Source of the DNA: Phyto melanocephala
Taxonomy: Eukaryota; Arthropoda; Insecta; Diptera; Rhinophoridae
NCBI GenBank assembly: GCA_941918925.1
Contig: OW799237.1
Span: 55,912,997 to 55,976,996 of the forward strand
DNA length: 64,000 nt
Direction of reading: 5' to 3'
Each line of letters starts with the position of its first letter. The first letter of the stretch is position 1. The notes beneath the pieces are model-generated. The model ran no database searches and was not told the DNA's origin. It saw nothing but the letters and a program-made list of their open reading frames with translations. Shown here one piece after another: positions 1 through 11,148 of this stretch. A program made the position numbers and the translations under genes.

Positions 1-200
1 ACATGCTTTGTATCCTGGTAGTTTAAACTTGTGATTACTTGCAAAGAAAGTTTCATTTAACATAAGCACGTCGACAGATTGCTCTGTAATAATTCAATGG
101 ATTTAGCTGAGTTTATAATGCCTTATCAATCAATATTTTGATACATTGAGAAATATTTGAATAAACTGCATATTTGAATTAAGACATTACAACGTTTAGT
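1..200 (-). pseudogene. Jockey-type LINE ORF2, 5' end (endonuclease start)
   Basis: On the minus strand the first 80 or so bases encode SVDVLMLNETFFASNHKFK and then LPGYKA, the typical opening of an APE-type endonuclease of Jockey-group non-LTR retrotransposons (the LNET motif holds a catalytic Glu). A TGA interrupts the frame just upstream of this motif, so the start of ORF2 is decayed. The rest of ORF2 lies outside the window to the left. It follows ORF1 (229-1201) in the order expected for a LINE on this strand. Family membership is inferred from motif similarity only. Confidence 0.7.
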
Positions 201-228
201 TGTTCTGCTTTTGTGTTACATTTAGGAA

Positions 229-1201
229 GGTCAGCTATAGCTCCAGTAAATATGTTAAATAACTCGTCGATTGTAAAGAAACCATCACAATATGTTTGCT
301 GGTTAGAGAATTTTAGAGCCTCTGCGTAACTTCTGTTGAGATTCAGTCGTGCACTTTTTGAGGTCTCAGTATTTGTAGGATAGTCGTTGAAATTTTTTTT
401 TTTTATAAATTTTGACGCAAAGTTACAAATTCTTTGCGGCTGAGGCAGCGGGGATCGTCAGCTCTATGATTAATATTTTTAAAGTTCTTGTTGGAACAGT
501 TAAAACATTTATAAGAAACGGCTCCTTCTAGTTGTGTTTTGTTAATAATACAGGTAGAGAAGTCATGTCCTGCTCCACAGGCAATGTACCTGTTTTTACG
601 GAAACAATTTTGGTACCGTGGCCGTATGGAGCACATTTTGTGCAAAACGTATGTCATTTGTTTTTCTTGGACAACAGCTATACTACTCAAAAATTTTATT
701 TTGTATATTTCACTTTTAGTGTGGTGTAATCTGTCAAATTCTAGTATATAAAGGGCATCATCAGTGCTTGATCGAGAGGTTTGGATTTTCTTTATGGTAA
801 CTGCAGCCACGTAAAATTTATTTTTGAGTTCATCATTAATTTCTTTAGTTCGCATTTGCGGAAGTCCAAAAAGAACTAATTTCAAAAGTGTTTTGTCTTT
901 TAAATCATGCGTTAACGATTCGAATTCTTCTTTTACAAGAATTGACTTTGCAGTTTTAGTGTTCTTTTGTTGGTGAGATGACTTTTGTACCTAATGACAC
1001 ACGCTTATAATGGTATGATGTTCCATGTATAGAATCAACCGCAATTGGCGGAATTACTGTCTTATACTCGATTTCTATTTCTCCTTTGATGAAAGTATTA
1101 CTGTCTTCACGATTTTCTAATTCTTTAAATCTGCTGGTGTTATCTTTGATTTTATTTTTTGGAGTACTTCTCCAAAATATTTTACATTTATTAGTATTCA
1201 T
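229..1201 (-). pseudogene. Jockey-type LINE ORF1 (Gag-like), frameshifted
   Basis: Three consecutive minus-strand frames make up one decayed Gag-like ORF1: an N-terminal piece (1201 down to 956), a middle piece (about 950 down to 403) and a C-terminal piece (about 400 down to 229). The middle piece has a nucleic-acid-binding region with CGAGHDFSTC and a second cluster, KCFNC, followed by NHRADDPRC, as in LINE ORF1 zinc knuckles; one knuckle has lost expected cysteines. The C-terminal piece contains SYAEAL and FTIDELFNIFTGAIADL, a conserved C-terminal Gag region. At least two frameshifts mean no functional protein. The 5' side is cut by the DINE-1 element starting at 1237. Confidence 0.75.
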
Positions 1202-1570
1202 TGTACTATTAAAGTATGTTTTTTATAAGAAAGTAAAAACAAGTAAGAGTGCTATATTCGGCCATGCCGAATCTTATATACCCTTCACAACGTGTAGTCA
1301 TGCAATTACAGTAGTTTGTATCACCATTCATCTCATATGAAATACGCACATTCATATAAAAAACATACATATATAAAAACATCCCATTGTAAAATTAAAA
1401 ATTAACGTATGTATGTTAAAAAAAAAAAATTTAAAAAAAATTAAAAAATAATTAAAAAAAAAATTTAAAAATAAAAATTTAAAAAAAATAATTAAAATAT
1501 AAACAATAAATTTTAAACAAAAAAAAATAAAAAAAATTAAAAAAAATATTAAAAAAAAAATTTAAAAAAA

Positions 1571-2108
1571 ATTCTTGAAAAAGTTTAAAATTTTTATAAG
1601 TTATATTTTTAAATTCTCATTAACAAAATGAGAATTCAAAAATAAAACAAAAAACCATAAAAAACTTTTTCAAAAACCCAACCAACAATTTTTTTAATTT
1701 TGAATTTATTTTATTTTTCTAATCCCTTTAACATTTGGCTAACCGTTGGTTAACACGAAATGCTTATAAAGGCAACCGAAAAATAAAATCTTCTATAATA
1801 TTCTAGCTTAAACCCAACAACCAAATAAATATAATTGAAAAATTATGGGAGAATATCCCAAAAAAATTTAGTAAATTAACTTATAGAAGATTTTATTTTT
1901 CGGTTGCCCTTATAAGCATTTCGTGTTAACCAACGGTTAGCCAAATGTTAAAGGGATTAGAAAAATAAAATAAATTCAAAATTAAAAAAATTGTTGGTTG
2001 GGTTTTTGAAAAAGTTTTTTATGGTTTTTTGTTTTATTTTTGAATTCTCATTTTGTTAATGAGAATTTAAAAATATAACTTATAAAAATTTTAAACTTTT
2101 TCAAGAAT
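1571..2108. repeat. Near-perfect 227-bp inverted repeat
   Basis: Arms 1571-1797 and 1882-2108 are each 227 bp. By eye they differ at one base (AAAGGC against AAGGGC near the inner end). The 84-bp loop holds the start of the retrozyme unit. The left arm is thus an inverted copy of the middle of the same 360-bp unit. Confidence 0.9.
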
Positions 2109-2177
2109 TTGGGTAAAGGTTTACTGATGATCTGGCATAAGCACCAGTGAAATGCATATAAACCAGCTTAAACCCAA
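2109..2177 (+). ncRNA. Type I hammerhead ribozyme (360-nt unit)
   Basis: Parts in order: outer helix I TTGGGT (2109-2114); loop AAA; inner helix I GGTTTA (2118-2123); core CTGATGA (2124-2130); helix II CTGG (2132-2135), 8-nt loop, CCAG (2144-2147); core GAA plus A15.1 (2149-2152); palindromic helix III TGCA (2153-2156); U16.1 (2157) and A17 (2158); inner helix I TAAACC (2159-2164); loop AGCTTAA; outer helix I ACCCAA (2172-2177). All conserved core bases are present and both helix I segments pair perfectly. Predicted cleavage is between 2158 and 2159. A T-T mismatch (2131/2148) closes helix II. The 4-6-nt palindromic helix III has no room for a loop, which suggests dimeric cleavage. Confidence 0.85.
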
Positions 2178-2735
2178 CAACCAAATAAATATAATTGAAA
2201 AATTATGGGAGAATATCCCAAAAAATTTAGTAAATTAATTTAAAAAAAAATAATAATAAAAATATAAATAATATATTAAATAAAAAATAAAAAAAAAAAT
2301 TTAAAAAAATTTAAAAAAAATATAAAATATAAAAAAAAATTTCTTTGGCTCAGCTGGGATTCGATCCCACGTTTACTTTAACCAATATACAAGTTTGTAT
2401 GTATGTATGTTGTTGTTGTAATGTTGTTTTTGTGAAAAAAAAATCGAGGTGGTCGTGGGTTTTTGCTCATATCTCAGTTGTTTATGAACCGATGTGTCTG
2501 ATTTTCAATACCGATCTACTCCCGAATATTTCTGATATTTTAATACCTCACCCGGGTCCAAGCGATTTCGGGGGGCTTGACAAAGTTGATTTCAACATAC
2601 ACTCGGACAGACGGACAGACTGACAGGGCTTAATCGACTCCCCTATTCATAAGCTTTCAGAAAATATATACTTTATGGGGTCGGAAATGAAAATTGTATA
2701 AATTTCACACGGAATGACAAACCTATATATATCCT

Positions 2736-3509
2736 TTTTATACCCTTCACCTGTGGTGCACAAGGGTATATATAGCTTTGTCATTCCGCTTTTTATACCC
2801 TTCACCTGTGGTGCACAAGGGTATATATAGCTTTGTCATTCCGTTTGTAATTTCTACAATTTTCATTTCCGACCCCATAAAGTATATATTTTCTGAAAGC
2901 TTATGAATAGAGGAGTCGATTAAGCCCTGACCGTCTGTCCGTCTGCCCGTCTGTCCGTGTGTTGGTTGAAAACAACTTTTAGAAGCAACTATATGTTCCT
3001 CAGATCTGTATATGGTATCAATCTCTTGGAAATATCCAGGAATGAATCGCTATTGAAATTCAGCACAATCGCCCCATAACTTTCTGAGATATGAGCAAAA
3101 AACCACGACCACCTCGTTTTTTTTCACAATTACAACAACAACAATTAAAAACAAAAAAAATTACAAAAAAAAATATTAAAAATAAGAAAAAAATAATAAA
3201 AAAAACTACAAAAAAAAAATTTAAAAAAAATTTAAAAAAAAATTTTTTAAAAATTTTTCTAAAAAAATTTTTTAAAAAAATTTAAAAAAAATATAAAAAA
3301 AAATAATAAAATATAAATAATATATTAAATAAAATAAAATAAAATTTTTTTGGCTCAGCTGGGATTCGATGCCACATTTATTCTAACGTGTACGTATGCA
3401 CGTATTTTATATGGGATGAATGGTGATACAAACAATTGTTATTGCCTGACTACACGTTGTGAAGGGTATATAAGATTCGGCACGGCCGAATATAGCACTG
3501 TTACTTGTT
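2736..3509 (+). mobile_element. DINE-1-like copy, subfamily 1, with duplicated 5' terminus
   Basis: The 5' end TATACCCTTCACCTGTGGTG with its own inverted partner CACAAGGGTATA occurs twice, at 2736-2789 and 2790-2845, so the terminal 55 bp is tandemly duplicated. The body runs through the ACCCCATAAAG segment, the GTCCGTCTGTCC repeats, an A-rich tract and the 3' hairpin TTCGGCACGGCCGAA, ending at CTTGTT. It is followed without gap by the next copy. Confidence 0.8.
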
Positions 3510-4246
3510 AATTTCTACAATTTTCATTTCCGACCCCATAAAGTATACATTTTCTGAAAGCTTATGAATAGAGGAGTCGATTAAGCCCTGACCGTCTGTC
3601 CGTCTGCCCATCTGTCCGTGTGTTGGTGGAAATCAACTTTTTGAAGCCCCCCGACATAAGTTGGACCCGGGTAAGGTATTAAAATATCAGAAATATTCGG
3701 GAGTAGATCGGTATTGAAAATTAGAAACATCGGTACATAAACAACTGAGATATGAGCAAAAACCCACGACCACCTCGATTTTTTTTTTCACAAAAACAAC
3801 ATACATACATACAAACATGTATACTGGTTAGAGAAAACGTGGCATAAAATCCCAGCCAAAAAAAATTTTTTTAAAAATTTTTTTTTTAATTTTTTTTTTA
3901 TTTTTAATTTAATACATATATTATTTATATTTTTATTATTTTTTTTTAAATTTTTTTTTTTTTTAATTTTTTTTTAATTTTTTTTTGTTTTATATATACT
4001 GCATTAAAAAGTATATAATAATTTATTTTTTTTAATTTTTTAAAAAAATTTTTTTTTTATTTTTTTTGTTTTTTTTTTAACATACATACGTGAATTTATA
4101 ATTTTACAATGGGATGTTTTTATATATGTATGTTTTTATATTTTATATGGGATGAATGGTGACACAAACTACTATTATTGCATGACTACACGTTGTGAAG
4201 GGTATATAAGATTCGGCACGGCCGAATATAGCGCTCTTACTTGTTT
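3510..4246 (+). mobile_element. DINE-1-like copy, subfamily 1, 5'-truncated, in tandem
   Basis: It begins abruptly inside the element body (AATTTCTACAATTTTCATTT), lacking the first 60 or so bases, directly after the 3' end of the previous copy. It ends with the complete 3' hairpin and GCGCTCTTACTTGTTT. Its internal CCCAGC/GATGCC-like module lies in the opposite orientation to that of the preceding copy. The head-to-tail layout fits rolling-circle transposition. Confidence 0.8.
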
Positions 4247-4633
4247 TTGTTTCTGTTAGTCTGTTTTATTTTTGTTTTACAAAGTAACCCGTTAATGACT
4301 AATAGTATACATATCGATGGCTCAATATAAAAAGGCGTATCTCGTTTTTAACGTTTGCTGGTAGTCCTCATACAATCAAATCACACCTAAAAAATTTAGT
4401 GAACAGATTTATAGCCAAATAAAATAGATCTCTCTCTCTCTCATTTTATTCTGGTCAATTTTATTCAGTTTTTTCTTCCTTTTTGTATTAGGTAACAGAA
4501 TTAGAAGTGCCCATAGACTATTGCTCTATTCACGACCTGTCGTAGGTTATAAAAAATTCACTTCTCCATGTTAAAGGAAAACGGGGATAGTACTTTCTTC
4601 TCTAACTGTGATGTTCGACATTCTATAAACAGT
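4247..4633. other. No gene seen
   Basis: AT-rich sequence with a short CT-rich run near 4431. I see no coding frame or recognised repeat. It may belong to the LINE interrupted at 1236, but I cannot show this. Confidence 0.5.
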
Positions 4634-4641
4634 GTTGCAGT

Positions 4642-5738
4642 CATAGCTGCCAGATTTGACGATTTATCGTCATTTTGACGATTTTACGTGCTAAAATTAA
4701 GTGTTGACGATTTGACGATTTATGCTATATTCTTGACGATTTTCAAGAATTCAAGTTTGCAACATTTTTCATTACTTTTATATCGACCTTAAACTAAATA
4801 AAAATAATTTGTAACGGTTTTTTATGTTATTAATAATAGAACAGAGTGAAAGAGATACATTGATCATTATTTAATGTGTTTGTGTGAGTAATTTTTCCAC
4901 TTTGTACATTTTTAACATAGTATATGCCCCATATTATCAACTGATACCTACAACTCGAACAAATATAAATTTGGAAATGCGTTTAAAACAATTTTAGTTT
5001 TTTAAGTAAATTTATTTAAATTATTTAAGTGACAAATTAATATGCTTAAATACTTCAACAAAATGGTAAGTTCTTTTTAATTATACAGTAAAACCTTAAA
5101 AATCAAACATTATATTTTCAATAGAAAACCAAGATGATGAAAATTCTAGCAGCTTTTCCTCTGTAAGTAGAAATTTCATCCATTTTTTATACAAAACTTT
5201 GTCGTAGCTAAAATGAAATTTTAATGGTGTTTTTCACAGGTAACCAACAAGAAGAAGAAAATTAAGGAAGACGGGTTTGCAGATCCAGAAATAAATTTAT
5301 GGGCTAAAAAGCGAAACGATGTAGTTTATTTTGGCGTTGTGCTCGTCTTACGCTTGCCTAAAGCTACCTTAATCTGTAGAAACTTTAGAAAGAAATGATT
5401 ATAATTATTTGTCAATTAGTCTGAATTAGATGCAGCCAATTCATTATTTATTATTTTTTGTATTTATATACATATTAATATTTATTTTTCGAAAATAATT
5501 CTAAATTGTATTATATTTATTGTCATGTTCTTAGCTTAAAAGGGTCTAATAAAACCATTGATCTCTCTGGATTTAAAAAGTTTGTTATGTTATGCATTAA
5601 ATAAAAAATGTTTTGTTTTGAAAAATGCGTTTTTTTATTTTGACGTTTTTATGACGATTTGAGTCAACTATTTGACGATTTTGACGATTTTTTTCCCCAA
5701 TTTAGACGATTTTGCCCCTATTTTATCTGGCAGCTATG
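4642..5738. mobile_element. TIR element with 8-bp target duplication (hAT- or P-like, non-autonomous)
   Basis: Terminal inverted repeats CATAGCTGCCAGAT start at 4642 and end at 5738. They are flanked by an exact 8-bp direct repeat GTTGCAGT (4634-4641 and 5739-5746), the target size of hAT and P superfamilies. Subterminal regions on both sides carry clustered TGACGATTT-type repeats in inverted orientation, likely transposase-binding arrays. The 1.1-kb interior is AT-rich. Around 5040-5400 there is a short coding-like stretch (ending LICRNFRKK) with flanking GTAAGT and TTTTCACAG signals that could be a spliced transposase relic. I could not assemble a consistent reading frame. Confidence 0.8.
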
Positions 5739-5746
5739 GTTGCAGT

Positions 5747-6466
5747 ATTAAGTATAAGAGAAAAACATTTTTTTTTTGGCAAAAAGTTGAAGAACTAATT
5801 GAATTAATTTTGAGTGCAATCACTTTCATTTAGTTAGCCTTCAAGTTTCTAACAATATTCATACAAACATTTTGCACCGTCACTATCAATTAGTGAAACT
5901 GTAAAATCTGCAATTAAAATACGTCTGTAACCTACATATGTATGTACTCTCTACTCTAAATAATTTTTATGTACAGATTTTTATTTATTATTATTTTCTT
6001 GCCAATTCAACGGTATCTCATAGATTATTTATTCGATTATGAATGTTAACTGAAGTTTATAAATTTAATAATTGTCATTTAATGCCCCTCGGCACAGTGC
6101 TCATATCAAAACTAAAATCTTAACACAATTATGTACAAACATACATATGTACATGTGTAAATGTGGCTCTTAAATTGCATCGAGGTGGCAAAAATTAAAT
6201 ATTGCAAGTTGCAACATCAGTAAAGAAGATACCATATTGTAGTTTTGAAGAAGGCAAAGAGGTAAGGAAAAAGCTTTGGGCTGGTTATGACGGTAACAAG
6301 GTGTTGAGCGATAACCAACTAACTATCCGCTTACTGCAATTTATACAATAAATGTTATGTAAATTTGTATGTTTGTCGTATATGGTATAAAATGTAAGGA
6401 ATATTTTTGCTAAAAATTATGTGCATCAAGGTGTAATTTGTAGAGTGGCATACAGGAAAATGAAAA
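5747..6466. other. No gene seen
   Basis: AT-rich sequence with scattered ATGTATGT/ACATACAT microsatellite traces. No supported coding region or recognised element. Confidence 0.5.
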
Positions 6467-7150
6467 TCTTCTATATATATAAAAATGGTGTAAAAAATGT
6501 TTAGTAATTCATAAAATGAGAACGGTTGGGCCAATTTCTGTAAAAGTCAGAAAATTGGAAAAATCTAAAATCGTTTTTGTATGAAATTTTGTGTGAAATT
6601 ATTCTTTAATGGCTTTTCAAATGAAAAATAAAAAGTTCTCAGTCAAAATCCGATAGATGGCGTTTTACGCTGACTTCGACTTTGCGCAATCTGACAGCTG
6701 TCATTTTGGCATTGTAATATTCTACAGTAAATGAGCTATTTTTCTTGCTGTAATTTATACGAGTTTTGTGTATTGTTAAATCACGCATTCACGTAAAAGC
6801 ATTAAAATCAATTGAAATTCAGTGCAATATTCATCAAAACATTCATTCTTAAAGAAAATAAGTTTGTGCGAAAAAGGTGAGTTTATTTAATTGGATTGCA
6901 AGCATTCATACAGAAACATTTATTCCGTAAGCTTGTATCTTTAAACATATTTTTTTTTTTAATTGCATTAGTCGAAAACAACTTTATTGTTTTTAGGGAG
7001 ACTTATTTTCTTCATGTACACGTTGTGCAATAATTAGTCAGAGTGAATAAATCACATTAAAAATTTAAATATATTGTTGTTGTATTATTACTATAAAATT
7101 TGTCTGAAGGCTTAAAATTGGGGCGAGGCGAAGTTCGCCGGGTCCGCTAG
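6467..7150 (+). mobile_element. Short non-autonomous Helitron (third family)
   Basis: The 5' end is TCTTCTATATATATAAAAAT after an A. The 3' end has a hairpin (GGCGAAGTTCGCC) followed by GGGTCCGCTAG, the stem-loop plus CTAG of canonical Helitrons. About 680 bp. There is no Rep/helicase, so it is non-autonomous. The base after CTAG is A rather than the usual T, and the exact first base is ambiguous (6467 or 6470). Confidence 0.65.
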
Positions 7151-8037
7151 AATGCTTTAAATCTTGAACACTTACTTAAGTATGTGCCAAATCTGTGTGG
7201 TATTTTTCTAAACAATGAATTTGAAATTTAAGTTTTACATGCATCCATGAGTACACGTTTATTTTTGTGATGTAAGTACAAAATAGAATAACTCAGATTA
7301 ACCAATATTGGTAGCAAGACGCAAAATAGTTCAAGGGAATCAGAATTTTGTTGACTGTGAGTTTTTTACAAAAAATTTTTAATTAAATTTCAAGATATTT
7401 TAGAAAAGCAAAAAAAAGGACATACAAATAAAAGTTAAAAAAATAATGTAAATTATTATTTTTTTTTATTAAGAATCTCTTAAAGTATTATATTATACCT
7501 CAAAATATGTAAAGCGGCATGACGATTTTATTTTTATTGTTTAGAAAACAAAAACTTAAAATTTTCTTATCTCGACTTAAGATCTTTTGTCAAAAGTTCA
7601 CGTACATGTTCGTACGTATGACATGATTTGTTTTTTTTTTTGCAATTTGATAAGCTAAATATCTGCTGTAACTGCCAATTTTTAACTTGCCTTGTTAATA
7701 CAGAAAATATGTGTGATTTTTAATTTATGTATTACAGCCCTCTGGGTGAAATAATATAAATTGAATGTTTAAGTTCTACCTAATAAAATGTAAAATGTAA
7801 ATGTAGGATATTACGGAATAGTATCAAATACTATACTACATTTTCTTTAATAATCATTAATAATAATAAAAAGCGATATATCGAATATGGCAAATACAAA
7901 TATCTGTAGCCAATACTCGCAAATATGAATGTGTGCGTACGCACTCCTTTATTATCTAACGGCTTTATAATTTAATAAATTACTAAATAACAATTTATAT
8001 TTTAAAAAATGCTTAAATATGTCTGTTTTCATAGATT
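7151..8037. other. No gene seen
   Basis: AT-rich sequence with no supported coding region. A short perfect palindrome, GTGCGTACGCAC, lies near 7932. Confidence 0.5.
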
Positions 8038-8722
8038 TTAAACAAGTAAGAGCACTATATTTTATTGTGCTGAATTTTTGATACCCAGCACCAATTTTGT
8101 GCCTCCTACTTTTAAAATTATATAATTAATGTTTGAATTCAACAAAAAGCAATGTTTGCAAAATTTCAAAATCGTACATCTAATTTTGTCACTTTTATTA
8201 CGTTTTTAATTTTAAATATACTGAAAAATGCACTGTGCGGTATAAATTTTGGTACATTTTTATCTATAACGTCTTTTCTAATATATAGATTAAAGCAATT
8301 TTTAGGAAAAAATATTTTTTCTGCAGGAAATATACATTCGAAATTTAATGATTCTACGTTAATGCGTTTAGACACAATTGTATTTTATTCGATGTTGGAA
8401 GGTCATTGTTTTTTTAACCTATTTACTCTTGCACTACGAGCTATAACTCTCTTCCTAATATACTAATGTAGGTTATTTTCAATACCAAACCTTGTGTAAA
8501 GGTAATGTTCTGGCAAAATTTGTGCCCGCTAAGTTTTTTGGCTCGAACTCTATCGTGCTTTCAACAGACGGACGGACGGACATAGCTAGATCGTCCTATA
8601 ATGATACCAGGACTCAGAAAATATATACTTCATGGAGTCTTAAATGGATATTTCGATGTGTTACAAGCGGAATAACAGAATGAATATACCCCCTCAAATT
8701 TTTGTGTTTGTGGGTATTAAAA
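8038..8722 (-). mobile_element. DINE-1-like element, subfamily 2, degraded
   Basis: Begins with AAACAAGTAAGAGCACTATA (minus-strand 3' end). Its hairpin is decayed. It contains the subfamily 2 body with ACGGACATAGCTAGATCG and TTTCGATGTGTTACAAGCGG and ends with GGGTATTAAAA. It lacks the middle third seen in the copies at 11149 and 18537. Open frames across it (8152-8466, 8166-8375) are chance frames in the repeat. Confidence 0.7.
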
Positions 8723-11148
8723 TGTATTCCCTTTTAATACTGCGCGATACAAATTAAACAGCATATTAATTTGCGTATAACTGGCTAAATTTTATTTTTA
8801 TTATTAATTCAAATGATATTATTTTTTAAAAATATATGGGCAATACGTTTTTATGCTATAACTTCCTGCTAAGTTGTCAAAAATAGTTGAATATTTGCCC
8901 GGGGATAGTTTTGAATTTCAGAATTCTGTGCATATCTATATATATAAAAGTGAAACTCTGTGTGTGTGTGTTCAATCGGACTCAAACTTTAGCAAGTTGT
9001 TGTACACATACCAGGGAGTGTTTATGGGTGGAAAAAAGTGGGCGGGGCTACGCCCATAAAAAATTAGTTATCAGTTTTAGCTACTTGCACTTGACCGATT
9101 TTTCTGAAACTTTGCACACATATTAAGCTGTCCTGACTAAATAATTTCGTGATAAAAAAGTGGGCGGGGCCACGCCCCTAAAAAAGTTTTAGTTTTGAAG
9201 TACTCGCACTAGACCGATTTTTCTGAAACTTTGCACACATATTAAGCTGTCATGACTTTATATTTTCGTGATTAAAAAAGTGGGCAGGGCCACGCCCATA
9301 AAAGAAAGTTTTAATTTTTAGGTTCTTGCACTGGACCGATTTTTCTGAAACTTTGCACACATATAGAACTGTCATGGCTAAATAAATTCGTGATTACAAA
9401 AGTGGGCAGTGCTACGCCCATAAAAAAAGTTATCATTTTCAGCTACTTGAACTTCACCGATTTTCCTGAAACTTTTCACACACATATTGAGCTGTCATGA
9501 CTATAAAATAAGTTGATTAGAACAGTGGGCAGGGCCACGCCCATTAAAAAAAGTTATAATTTTGAGGTACTTGCACTATACCGTTTTTTCTGAAAATGTG
9601 CACACATAATAAGCTGTCATGACTTTACAATTTCGTGATAAGAAAAGTTGCAGTGCCACGCCCATAAAAAAAAAGTTATCATTTTCAGCTACTTGAACTT
9701 CACCAATTTTTCTAAAACTTTGCGCACGTATCGAGCTGTCATGACTTTACAATTTTTTTTTTTTTAAGTATTTTCATTTATTCATATATATTTTTACAAA
9801 TTTACAATTTGGTGCCCCAGCGCCTTAAAGGCTTTATAGGGGCAAAAGGCAACTTTATATATTACAGAAAAAAAAATATAAACAAATATACAGAATTATT
9901 TTAAAGATATGTAAATAGAGTAAAAAAAGATTCAAATACGTTAGATTTCATAATTACATTAGAAGTGTTTCTATATTTTTAAGTAAGTGGTCTTTTATCT
10001 GATTTTTAAACGTAGAAATAACATTAATGTTTCGATAATTTACAGGCAATTTATTATATTCAATAGGCCCAGAAAATGAAATTCTTTGTTTGGTCAAATC
10101 AAGGCGACATCTTGCAAAACTTAAATTTTGAGCTTGTCTGGTATTTCTTTGCGTTCGAGCCAAATTATTAGAAAATTGTACAAATCGATGTTAATTGTCA
10201 CTTAGAGTCTTAAACACGTACATCAACACTTTTTGTTTATACAAGCCTCGTATTGGCAAAATATTTTTTGCATATCTTTTAAACAAATTTAACGTTGAAT
10301 ATCTCATAGGCAGATTAAATACAAGTTTTAACGCTTTATTTTGGGCAGATTGAAGTGACTTCAAGGAATTATTTATTCTACAACCATATACAGCAGGAAG
10401 ATAAGTAAAATGTGAATGTACAAGAGACTGATAAATAAGTAACTTTGTATCGCAGTTAAGCTTATTCCTAAACTTATATAGTATTCCAATGCCTGGTAAA
10501 ACTTGAGCTTTCAGTGAAAGTATATGCTCATCTCATAACAAATTTTGATTTAAGACAACTCCTAAGTATGTTACCATCTCAGATTCATTAATAGCGATTC
10601 CATCAACATGTACAAACATCTTCTCATCATTTTTTAGATTGTATGGTTTAAATCTTACAAATTTAGTCTTGGAGGGATTAATAACAAGTTTGTTGCATTG
10701 CGAAAATTCCGTTAGAATAGCCGCATCATATTCAATCTGTGTTTTTAGAACTTGTGAGTATTTAAATATAAGGATAAAACAAGCATACATCATCAGCATA
10801 CATAAATAACTTGCCGTTAAAGCCAATATTTTTCAGATCATTAATAAAAATCTTGAACAGTAAAGGACCAAGGACACTTCCTTGCGGAACTCCACAGGTT
10901 ACTGGTAGCATTGTACTTTTAGACTCACCAACTTCCAGCTTCCTGTTTGATAAATAACTTCGGAAAATGTCCAGAGTTTTGTTCGAAACTGCTATAATAG
11001 TAAGTTTTTTTATTAAAATATCATGGTTAACCAGATCAAAGGCTTTAGAATAAACAAAGAACACTCCTGCTACACCACTGCAGCCACCATCAAGCTCTCC
11101 ACAAATGTAATCAACCACAGTAACAACAGCTTCCTCGGTTCCAGAACC

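Larger units (their letters stand above)
1571..2239 (+). mobile_element. Retrozyme-like element, 360-bp unit with hammerhead
   Basis: This block interrupts the A-rich part of a DINE-1 element. It consists of an inverted fragment (1571-1797), one nearly full 360-bp unit (about 1805-2158) and the first 81 bp of a second unit (2159-2239). The 360-bp period is shown by the direct repeat beginning AGCTTAAACCCAACAACC at 1805 and again at 2165. A type I hammerhead ribozyme spans the unit junction (2109-2177). There is no coding capacity. Size, ribozyme type and partial-dimer layout match what is known of animal retrozymes, small non-coding retroelements mobilised by other elements' reverse transcriptases. 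Family assignment is inferred. Confidence 0.75.
1237..2735 (-). mobile_element. DINE-1/INE-1-like Helentron, subfamily 1, with nested insertion
   Basis: The minus-strand 3' end is at 1237: the plus strand reads AAACAAGTAAGAGTGCTATA, then a hairpin (TTCGGCCATGCCGAA). This equals the INE-1-type terminus (hairpin, then ATAGCGCTCTTACTTGTTT). Inside are a long A-rich tract, a tetranucleotide microsatellite (ATGT/TTG), and a conserved body with GTCCGTCTGTCC-type repeats and ACCCCATAAAGTATAT. The A-rich tract is interrupted by the retrozyme-like insertion at 1571-2239. The 5' end abuts the next copy at 2736. It is non-autonomous; no Rep/helicase is present. Confidence 0.85.

Noticed and set aside
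2345..2390. tRNA gene
   Set aside because: Only A-box/B-box-like strings about 10 bases apart; no cloverleaf or anticodon arm can form.
3091..3285. 64-codon lysine-rich frame
   Set aside because: Runs through the A-rich tract of a DINE-1 element; composition artefact.
5040..5400. Three-exon host gene
   Set aside because: Splice-like signals exist, but no combination of exons gave a continuous frame, and it lies inside a TIR element.
10785..10812. TCATCAG (reverse CTGATGA), possible hammerhead core
   Set aside because: It is the YADDV codons of the LINE reverse transcriptase; no helix II or GAAA follows.
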